A stretch of 5,612 nt of DNA from Caldilineaceae bacterium (GTDB taxonomy: Bacteria > Chloroflexota > Anaerolineae > Caldilineales > Caldilineaceae): contig JAPPKT010000047.1 of NCBI GenBank assembly GCA_028819675.1, positions 1 through 5,612 of the forward strand, written 5' to 3'. The position numbers were made by a program, and so were the translations under genes. A model generated the notes under the pieces. That model was not told the origin of the DNA. It did not search any database and worked only from the letters and a program-made list of their open reading frames with translations. Below, one piece after another: positions 4,671 through 5,612 of the stretch (position 1 is the first letter of the stretch; each line of letters starts with the position of its first letter).

Positions 4671-5612
4671 TCAGACGGTCTCGCGCCTGCTCTTCATCAC
4701 CCACAGGGTCCAGAGGATGGTGGGGAGGACGCCGATGGCGGCCATGGTCCAGATGATGGTGGGGATGGAGAGGGTGGTGTCGAGGGCAGCGCCGACGAGG
4801 CTGGAGGCGAGGGCGCTGCCGAGGTAGAAGAACATGAAGTCGCTGGCGAAGACGCGGCCGCGGACTTCGTCGGGGACCATTTGGAGGAGGAGGTGGGTCG
4901 AGAAGACCCAGATGATGCCGCTGCCGATGGAGCGGACGAAGGAGCCGAGGAGCACCATGGGCAGGCTGAGGAGGGGGGCGGTGACGATGATGCCGGCGAT
5001 GGCGAGGACGTAGCCGTAGGCGATGGCCTCTTTCAAGGAGCGGGGGTCTTCGCCGGTCAGTTTGCGGGCGAGGATGGGGCCGAGGCCGGAGCCGACGCCG
5101 GTGAGGCCGAACATGAGCCCGAGGCTGGTGCCGCCGCCCTGGCCGACGGTAAAGACCTGCTGGGCGATGGCGACCTGGAGGACCTGGAAGGCGGTGGCGA
5201 AGAAGAGGGCCATGACGGCTTTCTGGAGGGCGACGACGAGGACGTCGAGGTGGGCGCGCAGATAGCGCAGGCCGCGGAGGTACTGGCCGAAGGCGGCGGC
5301 GACGGTCCTGTCGGCGGCGGCGGATGCGAGCTTGGCGGGCATGCGGATCTGGGCGAGCAGCACGGCGGAGAGCAGGAAGGTGAAGGTGTCGAGCACGAAG
5401 GCGGGATACATGCCAAAGGTGCCGGAGAAGAGGCCGCCTAGGGCGGCGCCAAGGGCGAGCATGACGGACCAGGTGGCGGAGCTGAGGGCGTTGACGGCGC
5501 CGAGCTCGCGGGGGTTGGAGATGTCGGGCAGGATGGCGGTATGGGCGGGGTCGAAGAATCCGCTCATGGCCATTTGCACGGCGGTCAGGGTGTAGAGGAG
5601 CCAGACGTCGCC
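4671..5612 (-). CDS. MFS transporter, probable drug/siderophore-type exporter (N-terminus beyond window)
   Basis: The frame is open to the last base, so the true start is outside; GTG at 5579 is an internal Val codon (preceding residues GDVWLLYTLTA are helix sequence). The 313 visible residues cover about helices 4-12 of a 12-helix major facilitator, lacking roughly the first 100 residues. Landmarks are SGFFDPAHTAILPDI after helix 4, SATWSVMLALGAALGGL (helix 5), a basic central loop with RGLRYLRAH, VPDEVRGRVFASD before helix 11, and a last helix ending PTILWTLWV. The FFDPA...LPD and VPDE.RGRV motifs are typical of the EntS-like/MFS_3 exporter group that expels small molecules across the inner membrane using proton flow. 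The substrate cannot be told. The gene is strongly GC-rich, unlike the adjacent STAS/PIN pair. It ends 132 bases before the STAS start. Confidence 0.93.
   Translation of the reverse strand, partial: GDVWLLYTLTAVQMAMSGFFDPAHTAILPDISNPRELGAVNALSSATWSVMLALGAALGGLFSGTFGMYPAFVLDTFTFLLSAVLLAQIRMPAKLASAAADRTVAAAFGQYLRGLRYLRAHLDVLVVALQKAVMALFFATAFQVLQVAIAQQVFTVGQGGGTSLGLMFGLTGVGSGLGPILARKLTGEDPRSLKEAIAYGYVLAIAGIIVTAPLLSLPMVLLGSFVRSIGSGIIWVFSTHLLLQMVPDEVRGRVFASDFMFFYLGSALASSLVGAALDTTLSIPTIIWTMAAIGVLPTILWTLWVMKSRRETV
4699..4722. repeat. 24-base direct repeat within MFS 3' ends (copy C)
   Basis: The same 24 bases occur at 158-181 (A) and 3283-3306 (B), in the same orientation and reading frame, encoding the TILWTLWV helix end. 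In each copy the repeat begins 28 bases from the TGA. Copies are 3125 and 1416 bases apart and bracket the FN3 gene and the STAS/PIN module. Confidence 0.85.

Noticed and set aside
4881..5441. 186-residue plus-strand open frame rich in Gly, Asp and Glu
   Set aside because: It is the antisense shadow of the GC-rich MFS gene, whose helices and family motifs are clear on the minus strand.
5577..5579. GTG at 5579 as the start of the transporter
   Set aside because: The frame is open to the window edge and the upstream residues continue a membrane helix; starting here would drop the first helices.

Overview
The window looks like a piece of a Chloroflexota genome, perhaps an Anaerolineae or Caldilineales-type lineage. 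The main clue is a secreted fibronectin type III protein whose domains are joined by long Thr-Pro linkers (TATPTATPTPTPT style), a habit very common in that phylum. GC-rich coding sequence and short dispersed hairpin repeats in the spacers fit this. The phylum call is inference from style, not from a marker gene.

Layout, left to right; every recognisable gene is on the minus strand. 1-607 has no intact gene. It holds three copies of a small hairpin repeat and a remnant coding 3' end (130-312, 'A') that matches the end of an MFS transporter. 608-2713 is the 701-residue secreted FN3 protein. 2714-3646 is a spacer of about 930 bases with hairpins near the FN3 start and a second MFS-like 3' remnant (3255-3380, 'B'). 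3647-4538 is a compact two-gene module: a STAS-like (DUF4325-type) protein followed, with overlapping ends, by a PIN-domain ribonuclease-like protein. Its leader (4539-4670) carries a candidate promoter and three perfect inverted repeats. 4671-5612 is the C-terminal three quarters of an MFS exporter that runs off the right edge ('C').

Two points stand out. First, the STAS-like/PIN pair has the form of a toxin-antitoxin or defence-type cassette, and it is richer in A+T than its neighbours. Second, the same 24-base sequence occurs at the same reading frame and the same distance (28 bases) from a TGA stop at three places: 158-181, 3283-3306 and 4699-4722. Only copy C belongs to an intact gene end. 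The three direct copies bracket two cargo segments (FN3 gene between A and B; STAS/PIN between B and C), which suggests a locus assembled by duplication, insertion and decay of transporter genes. The genes do not form an obvious pathway: surface protein, putative RNase module and exporter are probably independent units in an accessory region.
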